Positions 28,801-37,351 of a stretch of DNA of 61,342 nt are shown here, piece after piece. Both the position numbers and the translations under genes were made by a program. How positions within the stretch are numbered: the stretch's first letter is position 1; each line of letters begins with the position of its first letter. The notes under the pieces were generated by a model. That model worked only from the letters and a program-made list of their open reading frames with translations, was not told the DNA's origin and did not search any database. The DNA is from Syntrophobacterales bacterium (lineage in GTDB: Bacteria; Desulfobacterota; Desulfobaccia; Desulfobaccales; 0-14-0-80-60-11). Where the stretch lies: the NCBI GenBank assembly GCA_023512475.1, contig JAILZL010000016.1, positions 1-61,342 on the forward strand, read 5' to 3'.

Positions 28801-29248
28801 CCAGCAGCAGCCGGGGCACCTCCCCGTGCAGACAGGAGGACAGGGCGATGAGCCCGCCGTTCAGTCCGGCCAGAAGCTCCTTGTCCACCCGGGGTTTGTA
28901 GTAGAAGCCCTCCAGGTGGGCCCGGGTGACCAGCTGCACCAGGTTCCGATACCCGGTCCGGTCCGCCGCCAGCAGCACCAGGTGGTGGTAATCCCCCTTG
29001 ACCCCCGCCTTCTTGTCATGCCGGCTGCCCGGGGTGACATAGATTTCACACCCGAGAAGGGGTTTCAGGCCGGCTTTTTTCGCCTTGAGATAGAAGTCCA
29101 GGACTCCGAAGAGGGTGCCGTGATCGGTGATGGCCACCGCCGGCATGTCGAAGTCCCGGGCCCGGGCCATGAGGTCGTCCAGGCGGATGGCGCCGTCCAG
29201 CAGGCTGTAGGCGGTATGCACATGCAGGTGCACAAAAGGGGCGCTCAT
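25826..29248 (-). CDS. dnaE: DNA polymerase III alpha subunit
   Basis: Catalytic subunit of the replicative polymerase, 1140 residues, the usual DnaE length. The N-terminal PHP domain begins HVHTAYSLLDGAI (about 9-20). The polymerase core holds GRGSAAGSLVAW (about 363), the catalytic acidic pair in PPDIDLDF (about 400) and GYGFNKSHSAAYA. Helix-hairpin-helix and OB-fold segments follow in the last 350 residues (OB near 960-1040, with LTVEDLVGSVEVLVFKDV). No frameshift or missing catalytic residue is seen. ATG 29248 follows AGGAGTCCT. It is not co-transcribed with the epimerase in any obvious way, since 220 nt with a repeat element lie between them. Confidence 0.97.
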   Translation of the reverse strand: MSAPFVHLHVHTAYSLLDGAIRLDDLMARARDFDMPAVAITDHGTLFGVLDFYLKAKKAGLKPLLGCEIYVTPGSRHDKKAGVKGDYHHLVLLAADRTGYRNLVQLVTRAHLEGFYYKPRVDKELLAGLNGGLIALSSCLHGEVPRLLLAGDLAGAEAAAREYADIFSGGRFYLEVQANDLPEQRRVNDLLLELGPRWGLPVVATNDCHYLRPEDARAHDVLLCIQTGKTVHTTGRMAFATDQLYFKSPEEMAREFPPAVLARTLEIAAQCEVELELGALHFPTYPAARERDPGEVLRELAHRGLEERLAQAPPARPVEEYGQRLAYELDVLEKMGFAAYFLVVADIVAYARRRHIPVGPGRGSAAGSLVAWALKITDLDPLAHGLFFERFLNPERQSPPDIDLDFCFERRGEVLTYVAKTYGFENVAQITTFGSMKTRQVIRDVGRALEVPYAEVDKIAKLVPEQLGITLDQALEREPRLRELRDSDPTVREILDIARTLEGLPRHASTHAAGLVIGDRPLVDYLPLYRGTKGELVTQFDMKGVEKVGLVKFDFLGLRTLTVIDNAVRLIRRHHRPDFDIHAIPLDDPQTYALLQAGNTAGVFQLESSGMRQLMMRLKPSTFEDIVALVALYRPGPMESGMHLDYVQRKHGEEPVTYLLPELEPILKETYGVILYQEQVMQIAAAVSGFSLAEADILRRAMGKKIPEVMAAQRQRFVDGALARGVARETAETLFDLIEKFAGYGFNKSHSAAYALIAYQTAYLKAHYPLEFLAALLNSEINNTTALARHILEARDQGIRLLPPDINLSDRDFTVEDGQVRYGLAGVKNVGLGAIQEILEVRRERPFTGLMDLLSRLNLTKVNRRVLEALIQAGALDSLHPHRARLLAALDVALERAQSLKRQAATRQMTIFGGPEESASDDWLPEVPEWPDAEKLTREKEALGVYLSGHPLDSCRHLLKAWVKVTTADLADLPDGEEVALGVVVSALKEKTGKKGGRLAILTVEDLVGSVEVLVFKDVLEEANSWLTKPGLPLWVKGSLIQEEQGPKIRATEIAPLGQALPRWPERLEVRLQADSLTREQLLALKDVFLRHPGPVPAILHFLHPGEEAVLHLPEELGLTPSEALAQEVNRLLGYPALSL

Positions 29249-29381
29249 AGGACTCCTGCTCGCACGAAGTCAGGCAAAACCGGGGTGTCGGGGGGCCAAG
29301 CTTTCTTCCGTCGCGGCGGTGGCGCATCTTCCCGGCGGGACGGGCCGGGCCGCGAGTTGGCTGGGTCTTCCACCACGGACT

Positions 29382-29525
29382 CTAACAGTCTGTGGAAAGA
29401 CACCCCTTCCGGGCCGTTGTTGCCGGATTGGCCAAGCCAAATCCCGTTTCCGGAGTTGGGGGAGGGGGCAGGTCTGTGACCCCGGGCCCTTTTCCCCGAA
29501 TAACCTTTTTCACCAACCTGTCAGG
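29382..29525. repeat. Intergenic element with inverted-repeat ends, copy C
   Basis: 144 nt, in the orientation of copy B. The left end is diverged (TAACAGTCTGTGGAAAGACA) and the right end is well kept (TTTTTCACCAACCTGTCAGG). The interior shares ACACCCCTTCC, GGATTGGCC, AAATCCC and GGGGGCAGGTCTGTGACCCC. About 29 nt of the interior are missing compared with copies A and B. Confidence 0.65.
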
Positions 29526-29580
29526 TTATCATACCCCCAACCGGGCGCCGGGGCAAGGCGCCTCCCCGGCCGGGGGCCCC

Positions 29581-29610
29581 TTGACACAGGCGTGCTGTTC
29601 CCCCTATGAT
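29581..29610 (+). promoter_or_regulatory. Sigma-70-type promoter for cpoB
   Basis: TTGACA (29581-29586) and TATGAT (29605-29610) with an 18-nt spacer, about 170 nt before the cpoB start. Confidence 0.6.
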
Positions 29611-29786
29611 GAGGTATTTTTGAGGCGGAAGAAGGTTTTCCGGAGGCGGGCCGGGGTCTGACCCCCCACGCCCCCTCCCCTCGTCATTCCCGGACCGGGG
29701 TCCTCAAAGAGGTGGGGGCGGGGACCAGGGATTCCCCGGCCCCCCGATTTCGCCGTCCCCCCGGGGCGGCCTGCAGGAGGGAAGCA

Positions 29787-30515
29787 ATGGCAGGGCGAGC
29801 CTCAACCGTGAGCGTGGTGGTATGCATCTCCTTGGCGGCAGTGGCGGCGTGTGACCCTTACATGTTGCCGGGTCGGACCCGGCCCGCCCCAGCCCCCGTC
29901 GCCGAGGCTCCTCCGGCCGCGCCGCCCGCCGCCGTACCGGGAGAGGAGGCCCGGCCCCCGGATCTGGCGGAGCAGGTCAAGGCCCTGGAAGCCCGCCTCC
30001 AGAATCTGGAGACGCAGCTCAAGGTCCTCCAGGAAGGCCGCTATCCCCCGGGCACCGCCCCGGGAACCCGCCCCGGTGCCAAAACACCCCTCGCCGCCGC
30101 CACCCCGCCATCCCCCCCGCCCCCCGGCGCGGCCAAACCCGGGGTGGAGGATAAGACCTTCGGGGAGGGCATGCGGCTGTATCAGGCCAAGAAGTATGCC
30201 GCGGCCCGGGAGAAGTTCCACGCCTACCTGCGCAGCCAGCCCCAGGGGTCCCGGGCGGCGGAAGCCCGCTTCTACCTGGCCGACAGCTTCTATCAGGAGA
30301 AAAAATACCGGGAGGCCGGGGTGGAATTCAACAAGGTTCTCACCCAGCATCCCCGCAGCCCCCTGGCCCCGGCGGCCATGTTGCGCCAGGCCCTGTGCTA
30401 TCACCACCAGAATCAGAAAGCCAATTATCAGTCCACTCTGAAAAAACTGGTACAGAAATACCCCCAGAGTCCGGAGGGCAAGGAGGCCCAGAAGTGGCTG
30501 AAGGAGGGCCGCTGA
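29787..30515 (+). CDS. cpoB: Tol-Pal accessory protein CpoB/YbgF
   Basis: Periplasmic lipoprotein-like protein of 242 residues. The N-terminal hydrophobic stretch ends VAACDP, a plausible lipobox. A Pro/Ala-rich linker is followed by a short coiled coil (LAEQVKALEARLQNLETQLK) as in YbgF trimerisation domains, then a second Pro-rich linker and three TPR-like repeats in the C-terminal half (FGEGMRLYQAKKYAAAREKF; RFYLADSFYQEKKYREAGVE; AMLRQALCYHHQNQKANYQS). CpoB links the Tol-Pal system to septal peptidoglycan synthesis. ATG 29787 follows AGGAGGGAAGC. No tol or pal gene is in the window. It is followed by ppiD. Confidence 0.85.
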   Translation: MAGRASTVSVVVCISLAAVAACDPYMLPGRTRPAPAPVAEAPPAAPPAAVPGEEARPPDLAEQVKALEARLQNLETQLKVLQEGRYPPGTAPGTRPGAKTPLAAATPPSPPPPGAAKPGVEDKTFGEGMRLYQAKKYAAAREKFHAYLRSQPQGSRAAEARFYLADSFYQEKKYREAGVEFNKVLTQHPRSPLAPAAMLRQALCYHHQNQKANYQSTLKKLVQKYPQSPEGKEAQKWLKEGR

Positions 30516-30636
30516 GACCGGGGGCGGGGCAGAGGCAGGCGGCCGGGAGCGCTCCGGCCTTATCTGGCTTTGCCCCTCCCGGCCGCCCGGCTTCCCGGGA
30601 TTTCGCCCCGCTGACTCCGTCCCCCTAGGTGCCGAG

Positions 30637-32520
30637 ATGCTGAAATTCCTGCGTCAATATTCCCGCTCCTGGGTCATTGCGGTGGCCATCGGGGCCATCG
30701 TGGTGGTCTTCATCTTCTGGGGCATCGGCGGCCTCCGCTCCCCCCGCTTCGAGGAGGCGGCCACGGTGAACGGCGTCCCCATCCTCATGAGCCGCTTCCT
30801 GCAGCAATACAACCAGCTCCTCCGGCAATATCAGGAGATGGGGCGGGGCGAGCTCAGGGAGGAGGATCTGAAAGCCCTGGGACTCAAGGACCGGGCCCTG
30901 GAGATCCTCATCCAGGAGGAGCTCCTGCGGCAGGGGGCCCGGCACCTGGGCATCACCGTCACCGATGAGGAGCTCCGGGGGCATATCCAGAATCTGGAGG
31001 TGTTCCACGAAGACGGCCGCTTCAGCCAGCGCCGGTATCTGGCGGCTCTGTCCCGGGCCCGGATCAGCCCGGCGGATTTTGAAGAGCAGGAGCGGCTGCG
31101 CCTCCTGAGCCAGCGGCTCATTCAGGTCATCACCGCCTTTGCCAAGGTCTCGGACGGGGAGCTGCAGGAAATCCTGCGCCTGGCCAAGGAAGAAGTGGAG
31201 GTGCGCTACCTGGCCCTCACCCCCGAGCGCTTCCTGGCCCAGCAGAAGCCCTCCGAGGAGGAGATCGCCGCCTACTACCGCGATCACGCCCAGGAGTTCC
31301 GGACCCCGGAGCGGGTCAAGGTCCGCTACGTCGTCTTCGACCCGGAGGCCTACCTCCCCCAGGCCACCATCTCCGACCGGGAGGTGGCCGATTATCTGGC
31401 GGAGCACGCCGCGGAGTTCAGCCGGCCCCGGGTGCTGAAGGTGCGGGAGATCTTTCTCGCCGCGGCCGGCCCGCCGGAGAAGCGCCGCCAAGTGGAGCAG
31501 AAGGCCCAGGGCCTGGTGCGCCAGGCCCAGGCCGGGGCCGACTTCGCCGCCCTGGCCCGGAGCCACTCCGAGGACGCCGCCGCCCGGGCCACGGGCGGGG
31601 AGCTGGCCCCGGTCACCCGGGGGGAGCGGGATCCCGCCTGGGAAAAGGTGGCCTTCGCCCTGGCCCCGGGGCAGGTTGCCCTGGCCCAGACCGCCAAAGG
31701 CTTTCATGTCCTCAAGCTGGAAGAGGTCCTGGAGACGGAAAGGCTCCCCGAGGCCCAGGCCCGGGAACAGGCCGCCAGCCGGATACGCCGGGAGAAAAGC
31801 CGGAGTCTGGCCCAGGAGGCGGCCCGCCAGGCCCGCCTGGATCTCTTGGCAGGGGATTTCGCCGAGATAGCCCGCAAGCTGACACTCAGCCTCCGGGAAA
31901 CGCCCCTCTTCGCCCTGGGCGATGCCCTCCCGGGAGAGGAGTTGACCCGGGTCTTCAAGGAAACGGCCCTGGCCCTGAAGCCCCAGGAGGTGAGCCGGGT
32001 GGTGGAGACGCCCCGGGGCTTTGTGATCATGCAGGCGGTGGAAAGACGCCCGGCGGCCATCCCGCCCCTGGAGGAGGTGCGGGAGCAGGTGCGCCAGGCC
32101 GTGGCCCGGCAGAAGGCCAAGGCCCAGGCCGAAAAGGAGGCGGAACAGCTCCTGGCCCGGCTGCGTCAGGGGGAGCCCTTGGCCAAGGTGGCGGCTCAGG
32201 CCGGGGTGCCCCTCCAGGAGAGCGGCCCCTTCACCCGGGCCCAGGGCTTTCTGAAGCAGCCCCTGGCGGAAGGCCTCACCACCGCCGCCTTCCTGCTCTC
32301 CGAGAAAAACCCGTACCCCGACAAGCCCTTCTTTTTCCGGGACGCCTTTTATGTCCTGGCCTTCAAGGCCCGGCGTCTGCCCCCGGCGGAGGAGCTGAAA
32401 AAGGAGGAGGACAAACTGCGGGAACAGCTCCTGGAGACCAAACGCCAGGTGCTCTTCGACGCCTGGCTCACCCAGGAGCGCCGCCGGGCCGTCATCAAGG
32501 TGCGGGAGCTCCCCGTCTGA
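30637..32520 (+). CDS. ppiD: Periplasmic peptidyl-prolyl isomerase/chaperone PpiD-type
   Basis: Inner-membrane-anchored folding factor of 627 residues. One N-terminal helix (about 12-33, IAVAIGAIVVVFIFWGIGG) is followed by a SurA/PpiD chaperone region (about 40-260), a parvulin domain (about 268-366, VREIFLAAAGPPEKRRQVEQ through GELAPVTRGERDPAWEKVAF to FHVLKLEEV) and further chaperone helices. The length matches PpiD. It stands at the exit of the Sec translocon in known bacteria. Transcribed after cpoB with a 121-nt gap. Confidence 0.92.
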   Translation: MLKFLRQYSRSWVIAVAIGAIVVVFIFWGIGGLRSPRFEEAATVNGVPILMSRFLQQYNQLLRQYQEMGRGELREEDLKALGLKDRALEILIQEELLRQGARHLGITVTDEELRGHIQNLEVFHEDGRFSQRRYLAALSRARISPADFEEQERLRLLSQRLIQVITAFAKVSDGELQEILRLAKEEVEVRYLALTPERFLAQQKPSEEEIAAYYRDHAQEFRTPERVKVRYVVFDPEAYLPQATISDREVADYLAEHAAEFSRPRVLKVREIFLAAAGPPEKRRQVEQKAQGLVRQAQAGADFAALARSHSEDAAARATGGELAPVTRGERDPAWEKVAFALAPGQVALAQTAKGFHVLKLEEVLETERLPEAQAREQAASRIRREKSRSLAQEAARQARLDLLAGDFAEIARKLTLSLRETPLFALGDALPGEELTRVFKETALALKPQEVSRVVETPRGFVIMQAVERRPAAIPPLEEVREQVRQAVARQKAKAQAEKEAEQLLARLRQGEPLAKVAAQAGVPLQESGPFTRAQGFLKQPLAEGLTTAAFLLSEKNPYPDKPFFFRDAFYVLAFKARRLPPAEELKKEEDKLREQLLETKRQVLFDAWLTQERRRAVIKVRELPV

Positions 32521-32667
32521 AGGAGCCGGCGCCCCGGGACCTTGCGGTCTTCGCCGCTTCGGGGGCCGTTTGCCGGTGAGCTGACGGCCTGCCCGGCGCC
32601 GGACCCCGCCCGTCCCCCGGGGGGCGGGAAAAGGGCGCCTTCCGGGGCGTCCCGGGCAGGACTGACC

Positions 32668-34548
32668 ATGTCGACCTCGCATCTCTCCCCCCTGCCGGAG
32701 CTGCGGCCGGAGACCGTCCGCCGGGCCACCCACCGGGCCCTGGAGGCGAGGGCGCGCCTGGTGAGCGAGTATCCGGAGTGGGAGCACTGGCGGCGGCAGG
32801 TCCGGGAGCTCAAGGCCCGGGCGCTGGCCCTGTGGGAGGACAATCTGGCCCGCCTGCGCCGGGCGGTGACGGCCTGGGGCGGGGAGGTGCTGTGGGCCCG
32901 GGATGCGGCCCAGGCCCGGGTTCAGATCCTGGCCCTGACCCGACGGCACGGCGTGCGCCAGGTGGTGAAATCCAAGTCCATGACCACCGAGGAGCTGGGA
33001 CTGACCCCGGCCCTTGTGGCCGCCGGCCTGGAGGTCACCGAAACCGACCTGGGGGAGTTTATCGTGCAGCTGGCCGGCCACCCCCCGGCTCACCTCACGG
33101 CGCCGGCCCTGCACCTGAACCGCCTGGACATTGCCCGCCTCTTCGCCCGGCACCTGGGCTACGCCCTGCCTGCGGCGCCGGCGGAGCTGTGCGCCGCGGC
33201 CGCCCGCCACCTGGCACCCCGCTTCGGGGCGGCCCGGATGGGGATCACCGGGGTGAACGCCGCCACCCCCGACGGCACCCTGGTCTTCCTGGAAAACGAA
33301 GGCAATCTGCGGCGCACCGCCTGCATCCCGCCGGTGCACGTGGCGGTCATGGGCATAGAGAAACTCCTCCCCGGGCTGACAGACCTGGAAGTGCTGCTGC
33401 GGCTTCTGCCGGCCAGCGCCACCGGCCAGCGCCTCACCGCCCTGGTGCACCTGAAGCGGGGCCTGACCACCGGACCCTCTGGCACCCAGGCCTTCTATCT
33501 CCTGCTGCTGGACAACGGCCGCCGCCGCCTGGGGGAGCACCCGGAGCTGCGGGAGGCCCTCTTCTGCCTGCGCTGCGGCGCCTGCCTCAATATCTGCCCG
33601 GTCTTCCAGGCCGGGGGGGCGCATCTCTACGGCCGGGTCTATCCCGGGGCCATCGGCATCCTGCTGGCCCCCTTTCTCCCGCCGGAGGGGGATCTGCCTG
33701 ACTTGTGCACCCAGTGCGGGGCCTGCGGCGACATCTGTCCCGCGGCCATTCCCCTGCCGGAGCTCATTCTGAACTTACGCCGGAGCAGCCGCCGGTTCCG
33801 CCGCTTGCGCCGGTTGGCCGGGGCCCTCAGCCACCTGCTTTGCCATCCGGGGGTGTATCGGCGGGGGGAGAGGCTCTGGCGCCGGCTGGGACGCTTCCTC
33901 CCCTCCCCCGCCCCGCCGCCGGCGCCGGAGAGTTTCCGGGCCCTTTGGCGTCAGGCCCGGGAGCCATCCCCCCCTGGGGGGCCCTTCAGGACGCCGCCCC
34001 GCATCCCGGCCCCCGGAGCATCCGCCCCCCACCGGCCGCCTCCGCCCCCGGCCCCGGCCCGGTTCGCCGAGGCGGGCTGCGGCTATGTCAGCCTTCGGGG
34101 CCCGGAGGCCCTGGCGGCATACCTGCGGGAACGCCGGCAAGGCCCTCTCTTTGTGGAGGATCACCCGTGGCTGGCGCCGGTGGTGCGGGAACTTGAGGCC
34201 CTGGGGGTGCCCGCCCGGCTGGCGGCCGGGACGTGGGCCCCGGAGGCGGACACTGTGGTCACCGTGGGGCTGGCGGCGGTGCCCGAAACCGGCAGCGTGC
34301 TGGTGGCGCCGCCCTCCGAACCCGCCCTGTGGCTGCCTTTCCAGGCCTGTCGCCAGGTGGTGGTGGTGCCCCAACAGGAGAGCGACCTCAGCCTGGCCCG
34401 CTCCCTGGCCCTGGCCGCCGCCCGGCCTGAGCCCTGGGTGAGCTGGCTCACCGGTCCCACCCGCACTGCGGACATCGAAAAAGTCCTGGTGCTGGGAGCC
34501 CAGGGCCCGGCGGCCCTGGACGTGGTGGCCTATGACCCCGGCCTGTGA
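32668..34548 (+). CDS. LutB-type iron-sulfur protein fused to a LutC-like LUD domain
   Basis: 626 residues, longer than LutB (about 475). The N-terminal LUD domain (about 75-295) includes VVKSKSMTTEELGLTPAL, GITGVNAATPDGTLVFLENE and CIPPVHVAVMGIEKLLP. Two ferredoxin-like clusters follow: CLRCGACLNICPVF (about 300) and CTQCGACGDICP (about 346). After a Pro/Ala-rich linker (about 415-465) comes a second, shorter LUD-like domain (about 470-624) with TVVTVGLAAVPETGSVLV, SWLTGPTRTADIEKVLVLG and QGPAALDVV, the LutC pattern. Function is expected in oxidation of L-lactate with electron transfer through the clusters. No lutA/glycolate-oxidase-type partner is adjacent. ATG 32668 follows GGGCAGGACTG. 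Confidence 0.85.
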   Translation: MSTSHLSPLPELRPETVRRATHRALEARARLVSEYPEWEHWRRQVRELKARALALWEDNLARLRRAVTAWGGEVLWARDAAQARVQILALTRRHGVRQVVKSKSMTTEELGLTPALVAAGLEVTETDLGEFIVQLAGHPPAHLTAPALHLNRLDIARLFARHLGYALPAAPAELCAAAARHLAPRFGAARMGITGVNAATPDGTLVFLENEGNLRRTACIPPVHVAVMGIEKLLPGLTDLEVLLRLLPASATGQRLTALVHLKRGLTTGPSGTQAFYLLLLDNGRRRLGEHPELREALFCLRCGACLNICPVFQAGGAHLYGRVYPGAIGILLAPFLPPEGDLPDLCTQCGACGDICPAAIPLPELILNLRRSSRRFRRLRRLAGALSHLLCHPGVYRRGERLWRRLGRFLPSPAPPPAPESFRALWRQAREPSPPGGPFRTPPRIPAPGASAPHRPPPPPAPARFAEAGCGYVSLRGPEALAAYLRERRQGPLFVEDHPWLAPVVRELEALGVPARLAAGTWAPEADTVVTVGLAAVPETGSVLVAPPSEPALWLPFQACRQVVVVPQQESDLSLARSLALAAARPEPWVSWLTGPTRTADIEKVLVLGAQGPAALDVVAYDPGL

Positions 34549-35007
34549 GACTGGGCCTCGTTTTACGACTAGGGGGAAAGGAGGCGGGGGCGCGGGGCCC
34601 CAGCCTACCCTCCATTCCTTCAGTTAGGCCCTTTTCCCGGGGGAGGTGCATGCGATTAACGACAAGCAGGATAACATACCGGATAAACCGGAACGGGAGT
34701 GAGCGTTAAGGCGGTCTCTTCGTCTTGAGCATTCTGGGAGATATTGAACCATCAATATTGATGCAGTATTAAATCATTTTTCTGAGCTCATGATGGATTA
34801 ATTGCGGCCCTGAAACATCAAGTTCTAAAAAGGCTATATCTGGAGATTATTAAAAATATAACAAATAATCAATAAACAAATTACCTCCTTGTTGCCTTCA
34901 GGGGCAATCCCCCTTAGTGGGGGAAGCGAAAATAATCTGCGGGAAGATCATCCTTCCTGCAACATTACCTTGTGCCGCACTCCCTTGGCCTTGGCGTGGT
35001 AACTGCC
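34549..35007. other. Spacer with AT-rich island (34650-34960)
   Basis: About 310 nt are AT-rich in contrast to both flanks. On the minus strand a short protein-like stretch, PDIAFLELDVSGPQLIHHEL, is bounded by stop codons and continues after a TAA as INIDGSISPRMLKTKR. This may be the remnant of a foreign gene. A small hairpin, TCCCCC-ttagt-GGGGGA, lies at about 34908-34924. No intact gene is seen. Confidence 0.4.
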
Positions 35008-36195
35008 ATGGAACCTGTGCCCCACTCCGAACTGGAGCACCGCCGGGAGGCCTTCCAGGGCCTTCTGAAAGAGGCGGGCGTCTCCCTGGCCCTCATCCGC
35101 CAGCCGGCGGACCTCTATTACTACACCGCCACCATCGTGGAGGGCTTTCTGGCGGTGCCCGTGTCCGGGGAACCCCGGCTGCTGGTGCGCCGGCCCCAGG
35201 ATCACCCCCGCCGGGGGGAACTGCCCTGGCCGGTGATCTTCTACCGCAGCCTGCCGGAGCTCCCCCGCCTGCTCACCGACCTCCTGACGCCGCCGGTGGT
35301 CCTGGGTCTGGAGCTGGACGTCCTGCCGGCCGCGCTCTTTCTCCATCTCACCCGGAAGCTTTTCCCTCAGGTCCCCGTGGAGGATGTCTCCCCCCTCATC
35401 CGCCGGCAGCGCATGGTGAAGTCCGCCTATGAGCTGGCCCGGATCCGGGAGGCCGCCGCCATGCTGGCTCAGGTGCATGCCGGGGTGCCGGAGCTCCTCG
35501 TCCCGGGCCGCACCGAGCTGGAGCTCTCCGCCCTGCTGGAATACCGCCTGCGCTCCCTGGGCCATCAGGGGCTGGTGCGCTTCCGGCGCTGGGACCTGGA
35601 GGTCTTCTTCGGCCATGTGCTCTCCGGCGAGGCCGGTCTGGCCGCGGCCTATACCGATACGCCCTCCGGCGGCCTGGGCTTCAGTGCCGCCTTCCCCCAG
35701 GGCCCCTCCCTGAAACCCCTGGCCCCTCAGGAGCCCATCAGCGTGGATTTGGCCGCCTGCGTGGGGGGCTATATCGCCGACATGACCCGCCTGTATGCCA
35801 TCGGCGGCCTGCCGGACGCGGCCTGGCGGGCCTTTGAGGTGGTGGAGGAGCTCTATGCCGTCTTTGAGGCCGAAGCCCGCCCGGGAGTGCTCCCCGGGGA
35901 CCTCTTTGCCCGCCTGTGGCAGGTGGTCCAGGACCGGGGCCTGAAGGACTGCTTCATGGGCCGGGGGCCGGACCGGGTGAGCTTCCTGGCCCATGGGGTG
36001 GGCCTGGAGCTGGATGAGCTCCCCCTCATCACCGCCCGCTCGCCCTACGCCCTGGAAGCCGACATGGTCCTGGCCTTTGAGCCCAAGTTTTTCCTGCCGG
36101 GCATCGGCATGGTGGGCCAGGAGGACACCTGCCGTCTCACCGCCGCCGGAGTGGAATGGCTGACCCAGGCCCCCCGGGGGGTCGTGGTGGTGTAG
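35008..36195 (+). CDS. M24-family metallopeptidase (Xaa-Pro aminopeptidase-like)
   Basis: Cytoplasmic enzyme of 395 residues with the creatinase N-terminal domain (about 10-125) and a pita-bread catalytic domain. All five metal ligands can be assigned: Asp in SVDLAACVGG (about 246), Asp in YIADMTRLY (about 257), His in AHGVGLELDE (about 328), Glu in LAFEPKFF (about 357) and Glu in GQEDTCRL (about 371). The pattern is that of Xaa-Pro peptidases. Two further ATG-like starts upstream are in the AT-rich island; ATG 35008 gives the normal N-terminus. It ends 113 nt before tatC. Confidence 0.92.
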   Translation: MEPVPHSELEHRREAFQGLLKEAGVSLALIRQPADLYYYTATIVEGFLAVPVSGEPRLLVRRPQDHPRRGELPWPVIFYRSLPELPRLLTDLLTPPVVLGLELDVLPAALFLHLTRKLFPQVPVEDVSPLIRRQRMVKSAYELARIREAAAMLAQVHAGVPELLVPGRTELELSALLEYRLRSLGHQGLVRFRRWDLEVFFGHVLSGEAGLAAAYTDTPSGGLGFSAAFPQGPSLKPLAPQEPISVDLAACVGGYIADMTRLYAIGGLPDAAWRAFEVVEELYAVFEAEARPGVLPGDLFARLWQVVQDRGLKDCFMGRGPDRVSFLAHGVGLELDELPLITARSPYALEADMVLAFEPKFFLPGIGMVGQEDTCRLTAAGVEWLTQAPRGVVVV

Positions 36196-36308
36196 CGCCG
36201 GCACATTGCCCCGCGGGCGACATTGGATTACAATGTGGGCAAGCCTCCCTCCGGACCGGGACCCCTGCCCGGGCCCTGGTCCGGGGGCCGGCACAAGGTG
36301 GCGGCGTC

Positions 36309-37148
36309 ATGGCGGAGATGTCCTTTTTCGAGCACCTCAACGACCTGCGCAAGCGGCTCATCATCTCCTTTGTGGCGCTGTTTCTCGCCATGGGGCTCTC
36401 CTGGCCCTTGGCCCCCACGGTGCAGCGCTTCATCCAGCGGCCCCTGCTGGAGCCCTCCCTCACCCAGAAATTGCAGTACCAGGTCTCCATCTGGATGGGC
36501 CGGAACTTCCCCGGACTGGCGGCCAAACTGGGGCTCAAGCCCGAGCCGCCCCAGGTGGTGCCCCACAAACTGAACTACATGGCGCCCCTGGAGCCCTTCT
36601 TTGTGCAGATGAAGATCTCCCTCATCACCGGCCTGGCCCTGGCCTTCCCGGTGATTCTATACCAGCTGTGGCTCTTTCTGGCACCGGCCCTCTATCCCTG
36701 GGAAAAGCGCTACGTCTATTTCTTTGTGCCTTTCGGCACCCTGGCCTTTGTGCTCGGGGGCGTGTTCTTCCTGTATCTGGTGTGGCCCCTGATCATCTCC
36801 TTCTCCCTGGCCTACGAGAGTGAACTGCTCTTTTCCATGCTCAACCTGACCCAGTACGTCAATTTCTGCCTGCGGCTGCTGGTGCTTTTCGGGGTGATCT
36901 TCGAGCTGCCCCTGGTGTTTCTCATCCTGGGCCGGGCCGGTCTGGTCACCCGGGAGATGCTGGTCGGACAGCGCCGCCTGGCCATCCTGCTCAGCGCGGT
37001 CATCGCCGCCTTTCATGCCGACGTGGTCACCATGACGGTGGTGGCCATCCCCATCTACACCATGTACGAGGTGTCCATTCTGCTTCTCCGTCTGGTGGGG
37101 GAAGGGCGGCCCCAGGAGGCCCGCCTGCCGGCCCGGCCCGCCGGCTGA
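36309..37148 (+). CDS. tatC: Twin-arginine translocase subunit TatC
   Basis: Six-helix inner-membrane receptor for twin-arginine signal peptides, 279 residues. The N-terminal signature FFEHLNDLRKRL is intact, and helices follow at about 17-37, 105-130, 140-165, 185-205, 220-240 and 243-262. The segment between helices 1 and 2 is about 30 residues longer than in E. coli TatC, a variation common outside enterobacteria. The conserved ALYPWEKRYVYFF loop is present. No tatA or tatB is in the window, so those must be encoded elsewhere. ATG 36309 is chosen because it places the signature at the N-terminus. Confidence 0.95.
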   Translation: MAEMSFFEHLNDLRKRLIISFVALFLAMGLSWPLAPTVQRFIQRPLLEPSLTQKLQYQVSIWMGRNFPGLAAKLGLKPEPPQVVPHKLNYMAPLEPFFVQMKISLITGLALAFPVILYQLWLFLAPALYPWEKRYVYFFVPFGTLAFVLGGVFFLYLVWPLIISFSLAYESELLFSMLNLTQYVNFCLRLLVLFGVIFELPLVFLILGRAGLVTREMLVGQRRLAILLSAVIAAFHADVVTMTVVAIPIYTMYEVSILLLRLVGEGRPQEARLPARPAG

Positions 37149-37171
37149 GGCCCCCTCAACGGCCGCGACGG

Positions 37172-37199
37172 TTGACAGCCCGGAGGATTGATTTATAGT
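37172..37199 (+). promoter_or_regulatory. Sigma-70 promoter for the plsB-like gene
   Basis: TTGACA (37172-37177) and TATAGT (37194-37199) with a 16-nt spacer, among the best promoter matches in the window. It leaves a leader of about 145 nt before ATG 37352. Confidence 0.65.
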
Positions 37200-37351
37200 T
37201 GAGACTGTTTTCCGGAATCCACGGGAGCAGGGTCCGGGGAGAATCCCCCGGTCCCGCCTCCCCCACCCGGTCTTCCCGCCCGGCCTCCGGGCGGAGGGGA
37301 AATATTCCGTCGGTTAATTCGTCGGCCCTCATCGGCCCCGCCGAGATACTG

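Larger units (their letters stand above)
29249..29786. other. Divergent dnaE/cpoB spacer
   Basis: 538 nt without a gene. It contains repeat copy C (29382-29525), a sigma-70-like promoter for cpoB (29581-29610) and, at about 29630-29700, a GC-rich stretch (GGGTCTGACCCCCCACGCCC) that might be a further decayed member of the repeat family. Confidence 0.5.
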
